Below are positions 35,499 to 44,869 of a stretch of 54,741 nt of DNA, in pieces. The position numbers and the translations under genes are program-made. The number at the start of each line of letters is the position of its first letter. Positions within the stretch are counted from its first letter, which is position 1. Below the pieces are notes generated by a model. The model made no database searches and was not told where the DNA came from. It worked only from the letters and a program-made list of their open reading frames with translations. The DNA comes from Bryobacter sp. (GTDB lineage Bacteria > Acidobacteriota > Terriglobia > Bryobacterales > Bryobacteraceae): the NCBI GenBank assembly GCA_022843605.1, contig JALHNI010000027.1:1-54741 (forward strand). The letters run 5' to 3'.

Positions 35499-36106
35499 AG
35501 CGTCCTTTCGTACAAAACGTTCTGAGCCGGCTGGACTACAAGATCATCACGGCGATCATTCCGCCGGGGTCGCGGGTGCTCGACCTGGGTTGTGGCGATG
35601 GCGAACTGATCGCTTGGCTGATGGAGCACAAAGACGTCGATGCCCGGGGCGTGGAGTTGCTACCGGATCTGGTTCAGGCGGCCATCGCTCGCGGTGCGTC
35701 GGTGTACCAAGGCGACATCGAAACGAGCCTGAACGACTATCCCGATCAGGCCTTTGACTACGTGATCCTGAGCCAGACGCTGCAGCAGACACGACATCCG
35801 CTGCAGGTGCTGCGGAACATGTTGCGGGTGGGCAAGCGGGCCATCGTGGCCTTCCCGAACTTCGGCCACTACAGCGTACGGCTGGCGCATCTGTTCAGCG
35901 GCCGCGCGCCGCGGAACCGGCTGTTTCCGTATGACTGGTACGACTCGCCCAACTTGCACTTCCTGACGGTGGACGACTTCGAGACGCTGTGCGCCAAAGA
36001 AAACTGGCCCGTGGAGCGCACCATCTTTTTGGCGGGGCAGCGCGAGGTGGAGCGACTGCCTAACCTGATGGCGGAAGTCGCCGTCTTCGTGATTACGTCA
36101 CGGTAA
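35495..36106 (+). CDS. metW: MetW-like methionine biosynthesis protein
   Basis: 203 residues, a small Rossmann-fold methyltransferase-like protein always found beside metX in many bacteria. The SAM-type loop [15 protein letters not shown] is at about residues 28-42, and characteristic MetW segments follow ([49 protein letters not shown]). It supports MetX function in organisms with the metXW arrangement. It overlaps the convergent FAD oxidoreductase gene by 14 bp. Confidence 0.95.
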   Translation: MKRPFVQNVLSRLDYKIITAIIPPGSRVLDLGCGDGELIAWLMEHKDVDARGVELLPDLVQAAIARGASVYQGDIETSLNDYPDQAFDYVILSQTLQQTRHPLQVLRNMLRVGKRAIVAFPNFGHYSVRLAHLFSGRAPRNRLFPYDWYDSPNLHFLTVDDFETLCAKENWPVERTIFLAGQREVERLPNLMAEVAVFVITSR

Positions 36107-37007
36107 CGGCTTCGGCGGCGGCCCATCCAGACAACACCGCGCCTTCGACGCGGGGCTCTGCGAAGGCGTCGCCGGCGAAAACGAGCGGCGGTCCGCCAGG
36201 TTCGCGATAGCAGCGCTCGGGGTGCAGTACGGTGGCCTTGGCGAACTTCCAGCGATGCAGATAGATGGCTTGGGCTTCCACGCCCGCGGCCTTCAGTAAC
36301 TCGCCGACTGCGTTCGGATCATCCCAATGGTCCAGGCTGAAGGCACCGCCGGCGTGGATGGTGATCGCTGGTACCGCGGAGATACCCTTGCGCCGGTTGT
36401 CGGCGATGAAACTGATGGGGCCGGAATCGAAGGCTTGCCAGGAGGCGGGTCCCAGAATCGATACGGGCTTGGTGGGGATCGCCAGAACGGCGAGACAACG
36501 GTCATAAGCGACCTGACTCAAGACAGGATGCTCAGTGACCTGGAGTAGTTCGAGCGACTGCGGGACCGGGGCGGTGACAATTGCGGCGTCAAAGTCTTCC
36601 CCCATTACGCGCCAGCCGCGGCCCATCGCTTCAAGCTTGTCTACGCGAACGCCGGTATGAATGGCGAGGCCCTTAGCCCAAGCCCGGGCGAAGGCGTTCA
36701 TGCCCTGGCTGCCGCAGTAGCGCGGGTGCGGATCGCCGTCCTCGTAGCCGCGGTGCCACACCTGCACGACATTGGAGTCAAGCAAGGGGCGAAGGCTGTC
36801 GGCGAAATTCGCGTCGCGGACGGTGAAAAACTGGGCACCCGAGTCGAGGAGACCTTCCTCACCAGCGCCGCTCGTGAGGCGCCGAGTCGCGAGGCGTCCT
36901 CCCGGACGTTGACCCTTATCGAAGAGCACCGCCGCCCAGCCTCTTTCGTTCAACTTTCGCGCCGCGGCGATACCGGCAATTCCCGCTCCAATGATTGCGC
37001 AACGCAT
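36093..37007 (-). CDS. FAD-dependent amine-oxidase/renalase-like oxidoreductase
   Basis: 304 residues. The N-terminal dinucleotide-binding motif is IIGAGIAGIAAARKLNERG, followed by the FAD-linked GRLATRRL and DSGAQFFTVRD segments characteristic of renalase-like NAD(P)/FAD oxidoreductases; the C-terminal FAD motif is PLVFAGDAFAEPRVEGAVLSG. No signal peptide or membrane helix. Substrate unknown. GAAAGAAG precedes the start. It diverges from a methyltransferase gene with about 23 bp between start codons. Confidence 0.85.
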   Translation of the reverse strand: MRCAIIGAGIAGIAAARKLNERGWAAVLFDKGQRPGGRLATRRLTSGAGEEGLLDSGAQFFTVRDANFADSLRPLLDSNVVQVWHRGYEDGDPHPRYCGSQGMNAFARAWAKGLAIHTGVRVDKLEAMGRGWRVMGEDFDAAIVTAPVPQSLELLQVTEHPVLSQVAYDRCLAVLAIPTKPVSILGPASWQAFDSGPISFIADNRRKGISAVPAITIHAGGAFSLDHWDDPNAVGELLKAAGVEAQAIYLHRWKFAKATVLHPERCYREPGGPPLVFAGDAFAEPRVEGAVLSGWAAAEAVTVT

Positions 37008-37030
37008 CTTCTTTCAGCCTACATGCTCTA

Positions 37031-37765
37031 ATGACGGCTATGCCTGAACCTCATCGGCGGCAAGCCACGCGCAATCGCATGGGGTGGACCTCCAACCAGT
37101 TGAACGCGCTGAGCCAGATGTTCGTTGATTTCTGTGGCCAGTCAAGTCGACCCGCGCTCGATATCGGCGCGGCCTACGGGGTGGCCTCGTTGGCTGCGCT
37201 AGCAAAGGGCGCGCGTGTGATCGCGAATGATCTGGACGCGGGGCATTTAGAGGAGCTGGCATCGGTTGCCGGTTCCGAGCCGCGCCTGCAACTGCTGCCC
37301 GGACGCTTTCCTGACTTCGATCTGCCACCGGCTAGCTTGAGCGCCGTGCATGCCTCCAACGTTCTGCACTTTCTCACTGGCGACGAACTTACCTTAGGGG
37401 CAACTAAGATCGCGCAGTGGCTAGCGCCGGGAGGAAAGTTGTTCGTTCATGCGGGGACACCTTACCAACAACCGTTTTCGCTCTTTATTCCCCAGTACGA
37501 GCAACGCGTGGCTGCGGGCGAATCCTGGCCGGGCTATGTCTCTGATACCAGGGAAGTTTCCACTCATCGCCGACTAGGGCAGATCCCCCGCTCAATCCAC
37601 TTACTCGATGCTCAGGTCCTTAGGCGCGTCTTCGAGGACGCGGGACTGACTATGGAGAAAGTTTGGTACTACCGGCGACACGACTTGCCTCGCAGCATGC
37701 ATCACGATGGGCGAGAGGGCGTGGCCTTCTTAGCCCTTCAGTCATCAGTAAGTACGCTGAAGTGA
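37031..37765 (+). CDS. Class I SAM-dependent methyltransferase
   Basis: 244 residues from ATG 37031 (37040 is also possible; neither has a clear Shine-Dalgarno). Motif I is ALDIGAAYGVASLAALAKGA, motif II is VIANDLDAGHLEEL, and the post-motif segment LHFLTGDELTLGATKIAQWL with LAPGGKLFVHAG completes the Rossmann methyltransferase pattern. A C-terminal region (SIHLLDAQVLRRVFEDAGL) follows. Target molecule unknown. It stands alone between a divergent oxidoreductase gene and the structured region before the PEP-CTERM gene. Confidence 0.85.
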   Translation: MTAMPEPHRRQATRNRMGWTSNQLNALSQMFVDFCGQSSRPALDIGAAYGVASLAALAKGARVIANDLDAGHLEELASVAGSEPRLQLLPGRFPDFDLPPASLSAVHASNVLHFLTGDELTLGATKIAQWLAPGGKLFVHAGTPYQQPFSLFIPQYEQRVAAGESWPGYVSDTREVSTHRRLGQIPRSIHLLDAQVLRRVFEDAGLTMEKVWYYRRHDLPRSMHHDGREGVAFLALQSSVSTLK

Positions 37766-37768
37766 ACG

Positions 37769-37886
37769 TTCCCTAGTACCCGTAATCCATTACCGGACTG
37801 AAGAATTAGTACGTTAGCATCACGATACAAACTAACGTACCAATCGCGTACTAAAGCGATTTTCTAGGGAATCCGAGGAGATCCTC
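37769..37886. repeat. Dense array of inverted repeats upstream of the PEP-CTERM gene
   Basis: Outer arms TTCCCTAG (37769-37776) and CTAGGGAA (37864-37871) enclose three internal inverted repeats: GTAAT/ATTAC (37782-37793), TTAGTACGTTAG/CTAACGTACCAA (37806-37817 and 37832-37843, one mismatch), and AATCGC/GCGATT (37842-37847 and 37856-37861). A further GAGGA/TCCTC pair (37875-37886) covers a possible Shine-Dalgarno. The tetranucleotide GTAC recurs several times. It could fold as a multi-branched RNA, or be a small palindromic element or an operator array. Confidence 0.65.
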
Positions 37887-37924
37887 TAATTATGGAAAGC
37901 GAATGTAAAGCGCAGGATAGTTAC

Positions 37925-38656
37925 ATGATTCGTTCTAAGGCGTTGTACCTATCACTGCTCGTGGGATTCACCGTGGCTCAGGCTAGTGCTTCGATCATTA
38001 ACTTTACTGGTCAGGATCCGGCGCGGTCCTTTAGCTTTTGGATGCGGGCTACTTATCAGGCCGGTGACATGTTGACGAACGGCCAGTTGGCGACGTCGAC
38101 GCAGACGATCAACGAGCAGGTGCCGGCCGGCGTGATGAACCTGATTGTTGATGGGCTTTACAATGTTGACGCTTTTTGTGTTGACTATTTTGTGCTGATC
38201 TCCAACGGAACGCACAACGTCAATCTGCTCGGGCAGGACAGCATCAACGGCGGTGGCCGGATCGAGTGGATGTTGCGGAACACGCTGCCGACCATCAATG
38301 CGCAAGCCGATGCGACGCTGAAACGGCAACAGGGCGCGGCACTACAACTGGCGATATGGGATATTGTCCACGACAATGGCGACGGCTTCGTTGCCGGACG
38401 CATCCAGCAAAGCACCAGCGGGTCGAATCCCACCAATTCGATTGTCCTGGCGCAGGCCAATGCCTTTCTGGCGGCGAGCAGTGGACAGACTCAACTGGGC
38501 GGTGTGGTCTATGTGAATGTGCTAGGCGCAAATGCAGTGCAACGGCTCATGAGCGACAACTATGCTGCGGGGGTGCCGGAACCATCCACCTGTGGCCTGA
38601 CGCTAGGCGGATGTGCACTTGTCGCTTGGTTGCGGCGGAAGCGGGCTGCCAGGTAG
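37925..38656 (+). CDS. PEP-CTERM sorting-domain protein
   Basis: 243 residues from ATG 37925, chosen because AGGA lies 8 nt upstream and the signal peptide follows (MIRSKALYLSLLVGFTVAQA); an ATG at 37892 is the alternative. The body has a PEP-CTERM-associated pattern (DAFCVDYFVLISNGT; QGAALQLAIWDIVHDNGDGF). The C-terminus is a complete sorting signal: VPEPS, then a hydrophobic helix, then RRKR. Such proteins are processed by an exosortase and usually released to or displayed on the surface of polysaccharide-producing cells. No exosortase gene is in the window. It ends at a strong terminator. Confidence 0.88.
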   Translation: MIRSKALYLSLLVGFTVAQASASIINFTGQDPARSFSFWMRATYQAGDMLTNGQLATSTQTINEQVPAGVMNLIVDGLYNVDAFCVDYFVLISNGTHNVNLLGQDSINGGGRIEWMLRNTLPTINAQADATLKRQQGAALQLAIWDIVHDNGDGFVAGRIQQSTSGSNPTNSIVLAQANAFLAASSGQTQLGGVVYVNVLGANAVQRLMSDNYAAGVPEPSTCGLTLGGCALVAWLRRKRAAR

Positions 38657-38683
38657 TCGCAAAGAGAACGAATCAACAAGAAG

Positions 38684-38722
38684 AAGCCCCGTCTGAGTCG
38701 CTCAGGCGGGGCTTTCTTGTTA
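38684..38722 (+). terminator. Intrinsic terminator of the PEP-CTERM gene
   Basis: A 13- to 14-bp stem (AAGCCCCGTCTGAG / CTCAGGCGGGGCTT, one G-T pair), triloop TCG, followed by TCTTGTT. Confidence 0.9.
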
Positions 38723-38745
38723 CCGTTGTGAGTTCAGAAACAGCG

Positions 38746-38773
38746 AGGCCCGCCAGACGGATCTGACGGGCCT
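38746..38773 (-). terminator. Probable terminator of ahcY
   Basis: A 12-bp stem (AGGCCCGTCAGA / TCTGGCGGGCCT, one G-T pair) with loop TCCG lies 22 bp past the ahcY stop. The following tract on the minus strand is only weakly T-rich, so termination could be partly Rho-dependent. Confidence 0.65.
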
Positions 38774-38794
38774 TGCTGTACTTCGTCTTTCGAC

Positions 38795-40225
38795 TTAGTA
38801 GCGGTAGTGTTCGGGCTTGTACGGACCGTCTTTCGACACGCCGAGATATTCGGCCTGCGAATCGGTAAGCGTCGTTAGCTTGGCGCCGATCTTCTCGAGG
38901 TGCAGCCGGGCTACTTCCTCGTCGAGATGCTTGGGCAAGGTGTAGACGTCGACCTTGTAGACGTCCTTGTTCTTCCACAGATCGAGCTGAGCAAGGGTCT
39001 GGTTGGAGAAGGAGTTCGACATGACGAAGCTGGGGTGGCCGGTAGCGCAGCCCAAGTTCACCAAGCGGCCTTCAGCGAGGACATAGATCGAGTTGCCATT
39101 CGGGAACGTGTACATGTCCACCTGGGGCTTGATCTGCGTCCGGACCACACCGGGGAGGTTGTTCAACTTATCCATCTGGATTTCGTTGTCGAAGTGGCCA
39201 ATGTTGCAGACGATAGCCTGATCCTTCATGTGTTGCATGTGCTCCACCGTGATCACATCGCAGTTACCCGTGGTGGTGACGTAGATGTCGGCGCGGCCCA
39301 TGGTCTCTTCGATCGTCGTGATCTCGTAACCTTCCATCGCGGCCTGCAAGGCGTTGATGGGGTCGATTTCGGTGACGATGATGCGGCAACCCAAGCCCTT
39401 GAGGGAGGCAGCCGAACCCTTACCGACGTCGCCGTAGCCGCAGACCACCGCCACTTTGCCGGCGATCATCACGTCGGTGGCACGCTTGATGCCGTCCACC
39501 AGGCTCTCGCGGCAGCCGTAGAGGTTGTCGAACTTCGACTTGGTTACCGAGTCGTTCACGTTGATGGCCGGGACGAGCAGCTTGCCGGCCTGGTGCATCT
39601 TGTACAGGCGGTGAACGCCAGTGGTCGTCTCTTCGGAAACGCCCTTCCATTCCTTCACCATCTCGTGCCAGCGGGTCGGGTTCTCGGCGTAGACCTTCTT
39701 CAAGAGGTCCTTGATCACCTGCTCTTCATGGTTGCTGGAAGGGGTGTTCACCCAACCGTCGCCATTCTCGAGCTCATAGCCCTTGTGGATCAGCAACGTG
39801 ACGTCGCCGCCATCGTCCACTACCATCTGCGGTCCCAGACCGCCGGGGTGCGAGACGGCTTCGTACGTGCACCACCAGTATTCCTCAAGGGACTCGCCCT
39901 TCCAGGCGAACACCGGCACGCCGGCGGCGGCAATGGCGGCCGCGGCATGGTCCTGCGTGGAGAAGATGTTGCAGCTGGCCCAGCGCACGTCGGCGCCGAG
40001 GTCCACCAGCGTTTCGATCAGCACGGCCGTCTGAATCGTCATGTGCAGCGATCCCGTAATGCGGACCCCAGCCAGCGGTTTCGACGCGGCGTACTTCTTC
40101 CGGATCGACATCAGACCGGGCATTTCATGCTCGGCGACGTTGATCTCCTTACGGCCCCAGTCGGCGAGGTTCATGTCGGCGACTTTAAAATCTGTGGCAA
40201 CGTTGGTTAGTGTGTTTGTGCTCAT
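38795..40225 (-). CDS. ahcY: Adenosylhomocysteinase (S-adenosylhomocysteine hydrolase)
   Basis: 476 residues. It splits S-adenosylhomocysteine into adenosine and homocysteine, recycling the inhibitory product of all SAM methylations. The substrate domain ([37 protein letters not shown]), catalytic Lys/Asp region ([20 protein letters not shown]), NAD Rossmann loop ([15 protein letters not shown]) and the C-terminal tail ending KPEHYRY are all present. The internal insertion near residues 150-190 is typical of bacterial/plant-type enzymes. It is transcribed away from an ArsR-methyltransferase regulator, with a palindromic site in the shared 64-bp promoter region. Confidence 0.98.
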   Translation of the reverse strand: MSTNTLTNVATDFKVADMNLADWGRKEINVAEHEMPGLMSIRKKYAASKPLAGVRITGSLHMTIQTAVLIETLVDLGADVRWASCNIFSTQDHAAAAIAAAGVPVFAWKGESLEEYWWCTYEAVSHPGGLGPQMVVDDGGDVTLLIHKGYELENGDGWVNTPSSNHEEQVIKDLLKKVYAENPTRWHEMVKEWKGVSEETTTGVHRLYKMHQAGKLLVPAINVNDSVTKSKFDNLYGCRESLVDGIKRATDVMIAGKVAVVCGYGDVGKGSAASLKGLGCRIIVTEIDPINALQAAMEGYEITTIEETMGRADIYVTTTGNCDVITVEHMQHMKDQAIVCNIGHFDNEIQMDKLNNLPGVVRTQIKPQVDMYTFPNGNSIYVLAEGRLVNLGCATGHPSFVMSNSFSNQTLAQLDLWKNKDVYKVDVYTLPKHLDEEVARLHLEKIGAKLTTLTDSQAEYLGVSKDGPYKPEHYRY

Positions 40226-40229
40226 GAAA

Positions 40230-40290
40230 TTGATCTTATCTACAAATCAAGATATGTTGATAGGATAATCACGAGGGTTCCAAAAGTCAA
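40230..40290. promoter_or_regulatory. Divergent ahcY/regulator promoter region with palindromic operator
   Basis: The operator candidate ATCAAGATATGTTGAT (40246-40261) is symmetric except at one position per half-site. For ahcY (minus) there is TTGACT (40290-40285), a 17-base spacer and TATCCT (40267-40262), so the palindrome covers the start site. For the regulator (plus) TTGATC (40230-40235), a 17-base spacer and TATGTT (40253-40258) fit, so the palindrome overlaps its -10. Confidence 0.7.
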
Positions 40291-41231
40291 TGGGTTCGAT
40301 AGTCAAATCTCTACGCGCTTTGTCTGATCCGCTCCGGTTAAGACTCGTACTACTTCTTAGGAAGGAAGAGCTATCCGTTGCCGAGATTCAGGAGGCGCTC
40401 GGCATGGGGCAGAGCCGGATCTCCACTCATCTGGCGCAGCTCAAGCAAGCCGGACTGGTGGAGGATCGCCGTTCGGGGAAAAACATTCTCTATCGTCTGG
40501 ACCCTGAAGTTCACCCGCAACTGGTTGATTTGCTTGAAGAATCCTCACTCGAGATTCCCGAGACGGAGCAGGACGCGGCCGCGCTGGCCCTGATTCTGCG
40601 CAATCGCTTGGACAAGACCAGGGCCTACTTCGACGAACTCGCCGGACGATTTGGCAGACAGTATGTCCCAGGACGGTCCTGGAAAGCGCTGGCCGAATCG
40701 CTTTTGATGCTGCTGCCGCCAATGGTCATCGCCGACCTTGGGGCGGGGGAGGGCACCTTCACCCAACTCCTGGCGCGACGCGCCAAACAGGTGGTGGCCG
40801 TCGACGCCTCTCCCAAGATGGTGGAGTTTGCCAGCGATCTGGCGCGGAAAAACGGTCTCACGAACGTGGAGTTCCGGTTGGGCGACCTGGAGTCTCCGCC
40901 GATCGCTGAGTCTTCCTGCGATCTGGTCTTTCTGAGCCAGAGCCTGCACCATGCTCTGCATCCCGCCAAGGCGGTGGCGGCGGCATTCCGCATCCTGAAG
41001 CCGGGAGGGCGGGTGATCATTCTTGACCTCAAGCGTCACGCCTTCGAGGAGGCCCGCGAACTCTACGCGGACATCTGGCTGGGCTTCGCCGAGGTGGAAC
41101 TGGATGGCTTTCTGCGTTCAGCCGGATTTGAGGGCATCCAGGTCTTTTCGGTGCACCGCGAGAAGGACCATCCCCACTTCGAGACGCTATTGGCTGTGGG
41201 TGAGAAGGCTTTTTCCGTGGGTGATTGTTAA
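40290..41231 (+). CDS. sahR: ArsR-family regulator fused to a SAM-methyltransferase domain (SahR type)
   Basis: 313 residues. Residues 1-80 form an ArsR-type winged helix (ALSDPLRLRLVLLLRKEELS; GQSRISTHLAQLKQAGLVED). From about residue 120 a complete class I methyltransferase domain follows (VIADLGAGEGTFTQLLARRA; LSQSLHHALHPAKAVAAAFR; LKPGGRVIILDLK). This architecture next to ahcY is that of SahR, known in Proteobacteria as a repressor that senses S-adenosylhomocysteine through its methyltransferase fold. Assignment here is by architecture and context. The palindrome in the shared promoter supports autoregulation and ahcY control. The next gene starts 9 bp downstream. Confidence 0.82.
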   Translation: MGSIVKSLRALSDPLRLRLVLLLRKEELSVAEIQEALGMGQSRISTHLAQLKQAGLVEDRRSGKNILYRLDPEVHPQLVDLLEESSLEIPETEQDAAALALILRNRLDKTRAYFDELAGRFGRQYVPGRSWKALAESLLMLLPPMVIADLGAGEGTFTQLLARRAKQVVAVDASPKMVEFASDLARKNGLTNVEFRLGDLESPPIAESSCDLVFLSQSLHHALHPAKAVAAAFRILKPGGRVIILDLKRHAFEEARELYADIWLGFAEVELDGFLRSAGFEGIQVFSVHREKDHPHFETLLAVGEKAFSVGDC

Positions 41232-41240
41232 GATGTAACG

Positions 41241-44200
41241 ATGCGGTATTTTGTGCTTCTGCCTTTGTTGTCTGCTCTTCTCTTCTCCCAAGGAACGACT
41301 TCCCGGGTGGTGGGAACGGTCCAGGACCCCACGGGGTCGTCGGTCGTCGGAGCTAAGGTCAAGCTGACCAATGAAGCTACCGGAGTCGCCTTCGAAGGCC
41401 AGACTTCCGAGTCCGGCAACTACCAGTTCGAATCCGTGCAGATCGGGCTATACACGCTTGAGGTTGAGTCGGCTGGCTTTAAGAAGTTCGTTACCCGCAA
41501 CAACCAGTTGACCGTGGGTTCGCCGATGACGGTGAACGTGTCCATGCAACTGGGCGCACTGGCCGATGCCGTTGAGGTTACCTCGGCCGCGGAACTGGTA
41601 CAGACCAGCCAGAGCGGCAACCTCGGCCCCGTGGTAAATGAGCGCACGATGAAAGAGATGCCGATCGTGGCCACTCGCCGGCGAGATCCCACCAGCATTT
41701 TGAACGTGATTCCTGGTATGAGTTCCGGCCCCAACGGCAGCGGCGGCCATATGAACGGTGCCCGTGATCGCTCCTGGAACTTCACGCTCGACGGCATCGA
41801 CATGAACGAAGTGAGCGCCGGCGGCGGCATCGGCAACAATCCGATCCGCGTCAACCCGGATTCAGTGGCCGAGATGAAGATCGTCACTTCGAATGCCTCA
41901 GCGGAGAGTGGCCGCAATAGCGGCGGCCAGGTGGCAATGGTGACGCGGTCGGGCGGCAATGATTTGCACGGCAATGCCTTCTGGTTCTACCGCACGCCCC
42001 GCTTGAACGCGAATCCCTGGCAGAACAACTTCAACCGTATCGGCAAAGAGCAGTTCGTGCAGAACATCTATGGAGGCAGCATCGGCGGTCCGATCAAGAA
42101 GAATCGTACGTTCTACTTTGCGAATTGGCAGGAACTACGGGCAATTCGCAACGTCACGTCGCAAGCGACGGTGCTCACGGCGGAGGCCCGGGCCGGCAAT
42201 TTCCGGTATGTTCCCGGCGGACGGAACCTGCCCGCGGGCGTCGCTGGCGCCAGTGTCGATGCGGGCGGCAATCCGCTGGTCCCGGTGGCGAGCTACAACA
42301 TCATTGCGAACGACCCACTTCGCGCCGGGTTCGATCCCACGGTGAAAGCCCTCATTGACCAGACGCCACTGCCCAATCGTTTCGATGCCGGTGACGGACT
42401 CAACACGGCAGGCTTCGTTTTTCGTCCCACTGAGACCGAGAAGCAGCGCGACCTCACCTTGAAGGTCGATCACCTGATCAACGACAAGAACACCGTTTTC
42501 GGCCGTGTGTATTGGGGCTATCAGAATACGCTTTGCGACGGCGTGAACGGCGGTCTGCCGCGGGTACCGGGCGCGCCTTGTCTGGTCGATACCATGCGCT
42601 TGCCGCGAAACTATGCGGTCAATTGGCGCAGCAATCTCAGTACCAATGTCACCAATGAGTTTGTCTCCGGTTGGAGCGAATACAACTTTGACTTCCCGAA
42701 TCCGGTGCAGGATCTCACCAAGCCCACTTTCGAGTCGGCCTACACGATGCCGATCGCCTACACCTTCAGCAATGCCCGCAAGCTGAATACGCTGCAGTTT
42801 GTCGATAACCTGAGCTGGTTCAAGGGGAAACATGCTTTCAAGGCCGGTTTGAACTTCCGGCTCACGCAGCACCTCGACACGCGGTCGAGCGTCGGTGGGC
42901 AGAACTCGGGCCTAGTGGTGAATTTCGACCGCACCGTCAACGCTGTTGATCCCACGGCGTTCGGGCTTCCTGCGGCGATTCAGCAGGCCATCGACCGTCC
43001 CGCGCTTGAGACGATGATCAATACGCTGCTGGGCCGCGTCGGCCAGGCGCGGCAGGGTTTCGTGGCGGAGGGCAATCAGTTTGTCCGCGGCACGTTCAAT
43101 TTTGATGCCCGCTACTACGAGTTCGATTTCTACTTCCAGGACACCTGGAAGGTGCGCAGGAATCTCACCATCGACTACGGCCTGCGCCTCGATGCGCGCA
43201 AAGCTCCCACCTCCGCGGGATCAACGCCGATTCTGGTGCCGAATGCGGTTCCCGTCGCGGGCGGTGCCCCCGCGAATAACTTGACCTGGCAGCCCGGCAA
43301 GCTCTGGAACAGCGACTGGAACAACTTCGGACCTTCGATCGGCATTGCCTGGGATCCCTTCGGCGACGGCAAAACCAGCCTTCGTGCCAATTACCGCATG
43401 GCCTATGACCGGGTGCCCTCCTTCCTGATCTCGAGCTTTGTGCTTCCCAATATGCCGGGTAGCACCCTCGGCGTCACCAACGTCGCCTACGGTGCGGGCG
43501 GCGGGCGGTTACGCGGACTTCCGGAGCTGTCCACCACCCGGACGCCCAGCGAACTCCGGACGCCGATTCCCTTTAGCGCCAACTCGAACACCGTGGTCGA
43601 TCCCAACTTTGAAACGCCCCAGACCAACATGTGGAGCTTCGGCATTCAGCGCGAGCTCGCCAAGCGTACGGTGTTGGAAGTGAATTACATTGGCCGCCGC
43701 GCCCACAATTTATTAGGTGGCTACAACGCCAATCAGGCCTACCTTCAAAGCAATGGCTTCCTGGACGGCTTCCGGGCGGTTCAGGCGGGCGGCGAGAGCG
43801 CACTGTTTGACCGCATCTTCAGTGCCGATAGCCGTCGACGAGCCGGCGAAACCGGTGCCGGCATCGCCCGACGTCTTTATGCCACCAACTTCGCTCTCGG
43901 TAACGTAGGCGGTCTGGCGGCCACTTTGGCGGCGCAGCCGCAATCTGGCACCAATCTCCCTGACGCTTCGGGCCTGGGTCCGTTCTTCCTCTCGCCCTAT
44001 CCGCAATTCCAGGGCGGACTCTTCGTCATCGATTCCAACGATTTTTCAACCTATCACTCACTGCAGACCAGCATCACAAAGCAATTCGCCCGCGGCGCGA
44101 GCTTTACGGCGAACTACGTGTGGGCAAAGAGCCTCGATTCGCGTAGCTTCGATCCGGTCTTTACTCTTGCGAGTTCGGGCAACGCCCAGTCGGCCGGCAG

Positions 44201-44816
44201 CACGCCGTTTGACATCAACAACCGCCGACTCAACTATGGTCTCTCCGACTTCGATCGCCGGCATTCGCTCTTCTCGAATTTCGTCTACGAACTGCCGTTC
44301 GGTAAGGGCCAGAAAGTGGGCGGCAATGCCGGCCCCTGGCTGAATCGCCTGATCGGTGGTTGGCAGGTGTCGGGGCTGTTCCGCTGGACGAGCGGCCGTC
44401 CGTTCTCCGTTTACTCCGGAGCCGCGACGTTCAACAGCGTCGTGCAGTCGTTCGCCAATTGCAACGGCTGTGACGGAACGATGGGCAATGTTCGCGACGA
44501 GAACGGCTTCAAGTGGTTCTTCGATCCATCGGAACGCGGCAAGTACTCCGCGCCCGCCGCCGGCGAGTTTGGCAACACCGGCCGCAACTCCGTGCGCGGC
44601 CCGATGTTCATCAACTTCGACACCAGCTTCGCGAAGAAGGTCTCCTTGACAGAACGCTTCAACCTGGAGATTCGCGCCGACGTCAGCAATCTCACCAACA
44701 CGCCCTCGTTCAACGGCCCCACGGCGACCTTTACCAGCACCCTCTTCGGACGTATCGGCGCGGATCTGGCGAGCAGCGCCCGCCAGATCATGCTCGGCAC
44801 GAAGATCAACTTTTAG
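41241..44816 (+). CDS. Large Oar-like TonB-dependent receptor
   Basis: 1191 residues, the acidobacterial Oar/OmpA-type architecture. Signal peptide (MRYFVLLPLLSALLFSQ), carboxypeptidase-regulatory-like domain at about 20-105 (VVGTVQDPTGSSVVGAKVKL), plug domain at about 110-240 (NFTLDGIDMNEVSAGGG; SGGQVAMVTRSGGNDLHG), then a long beta-barrel ending GRIGADLASSARQIMLGTKINF. These receptors are numerous in Acidobacteria and their ligands are mostly unknown (peptides or oligosaccharides). It begins 9 bp after the SahR-type gene; the hexamer TAAGAT sits 6 nt before its ATG and contains the sahR stop. Confidence 0.93.
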   Translation: MRYFVLLPLLSALLFSQGTTSRVVGTVQDPTGSSVVGAKVKLTNEATGVAFEGQTSESGNYQFESVQIGLYTLEVESAGFKKFVTRNNQLTVGSPMTVNVSMQLGALADAVEVTSAAELVQTSQSGNLGPVVNERTMKEMPIVATRRRDPTSILNVIPGMSSGPNGSGGHMNGARDRSWNFTLDGIDMNEVSAGGGIGNNPIRVNPDSVAEMKIVTSNASAESGRNSGGQVAMVTRSGGNDLHGNAFWFYRTPRLNANPWQNNFNRIGKEQFVQNIYGGSIGGPIKKNRTFYFANWQELRAIRNVTSQATVLTAEARAGNFRYVPGGRNLPAGVAGASVDAGGNPLVPVASYNIIANDPLRAGFDPTVKALIDQTPLPNRFDAGDGLNTAGFVFRPTETEKQRDLTLKVDHLINDKNTVFGRVYWGYQNTLCDGVNGGLPRVPGAPCLVDTMRLPRNYAVNWRSNLSTNVTNEFVSGWSEYNFDFPNPVQDLTKPTFESAYTMPIAYTFSNARKLNTLQFVDNLSWFKGKHAFKAGLNFRLTQHLDTRSSVGGQNSGLVVNFDRTVNAVDPTAFGLPAAIQQAIDRPALETMINTLLGRVGQARQGFVAEGNQFVRGTFNFDARYYEFDFYFQDTWKVRRNLTIDYGLRLDARKAPTSAGSTPILVPNAVPVAGGAPANNLTWQPGKLWNSDWNNFGPSIGIAWDPFGDGKTSLRANYRMAYDRVPSFLISSFVLPNMPGSTLGVTNVAYGAGGGRLRGLPELSTTRTPSELRTPIPFSANSNTVVDPNFETPQTNMWSFGIQRELAKRTVLEVNYIGRRAHNLLGGYNANQAYLQSNGFLDGFRAVQAGGESALFDRIFSADSRRRAGETGAGIARRLYATNFALGNVGGLAATLAAQPQSGTNLPDASGLGPFFLSPYPQFQGGLFVIDSNDFSTYHSLQTSITKQFARGASFTANYVWAKSLDSRSFDPVFTLASSGNAQSAGSTPFDINNRRLNYGLSDFDRRHSLFSNFVYELPFGKGQKVGGNAGPWLNRLIGGWQVSGLFRWTSGRPFSVYSGAATFNSVVQSFANCNGCDGTMGNVRDENGFKWFFDPSERGKYSAPAAGEFGNTGRNSVRGPMFINFDTSFAKKVSLTERFNLEIRADVSNLTNTPSFNGPTATFTSTLFGRIGADLASSARQIMLGTKINF

Positions 44817-44869
44817 GCCGTCAGCGGGCATCGCTCTCGAGGCCAATCGATTCGGCTGTAAAATTATCT

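Noticed and set aside
38900..40210. A 436-codon open frame on the plus strand opposite ahcY
   Set aside because: It mirrors the full ahcY gene in the complementary frame and gives a His/Asp/Val-rich product without domains. ahcY is certain.
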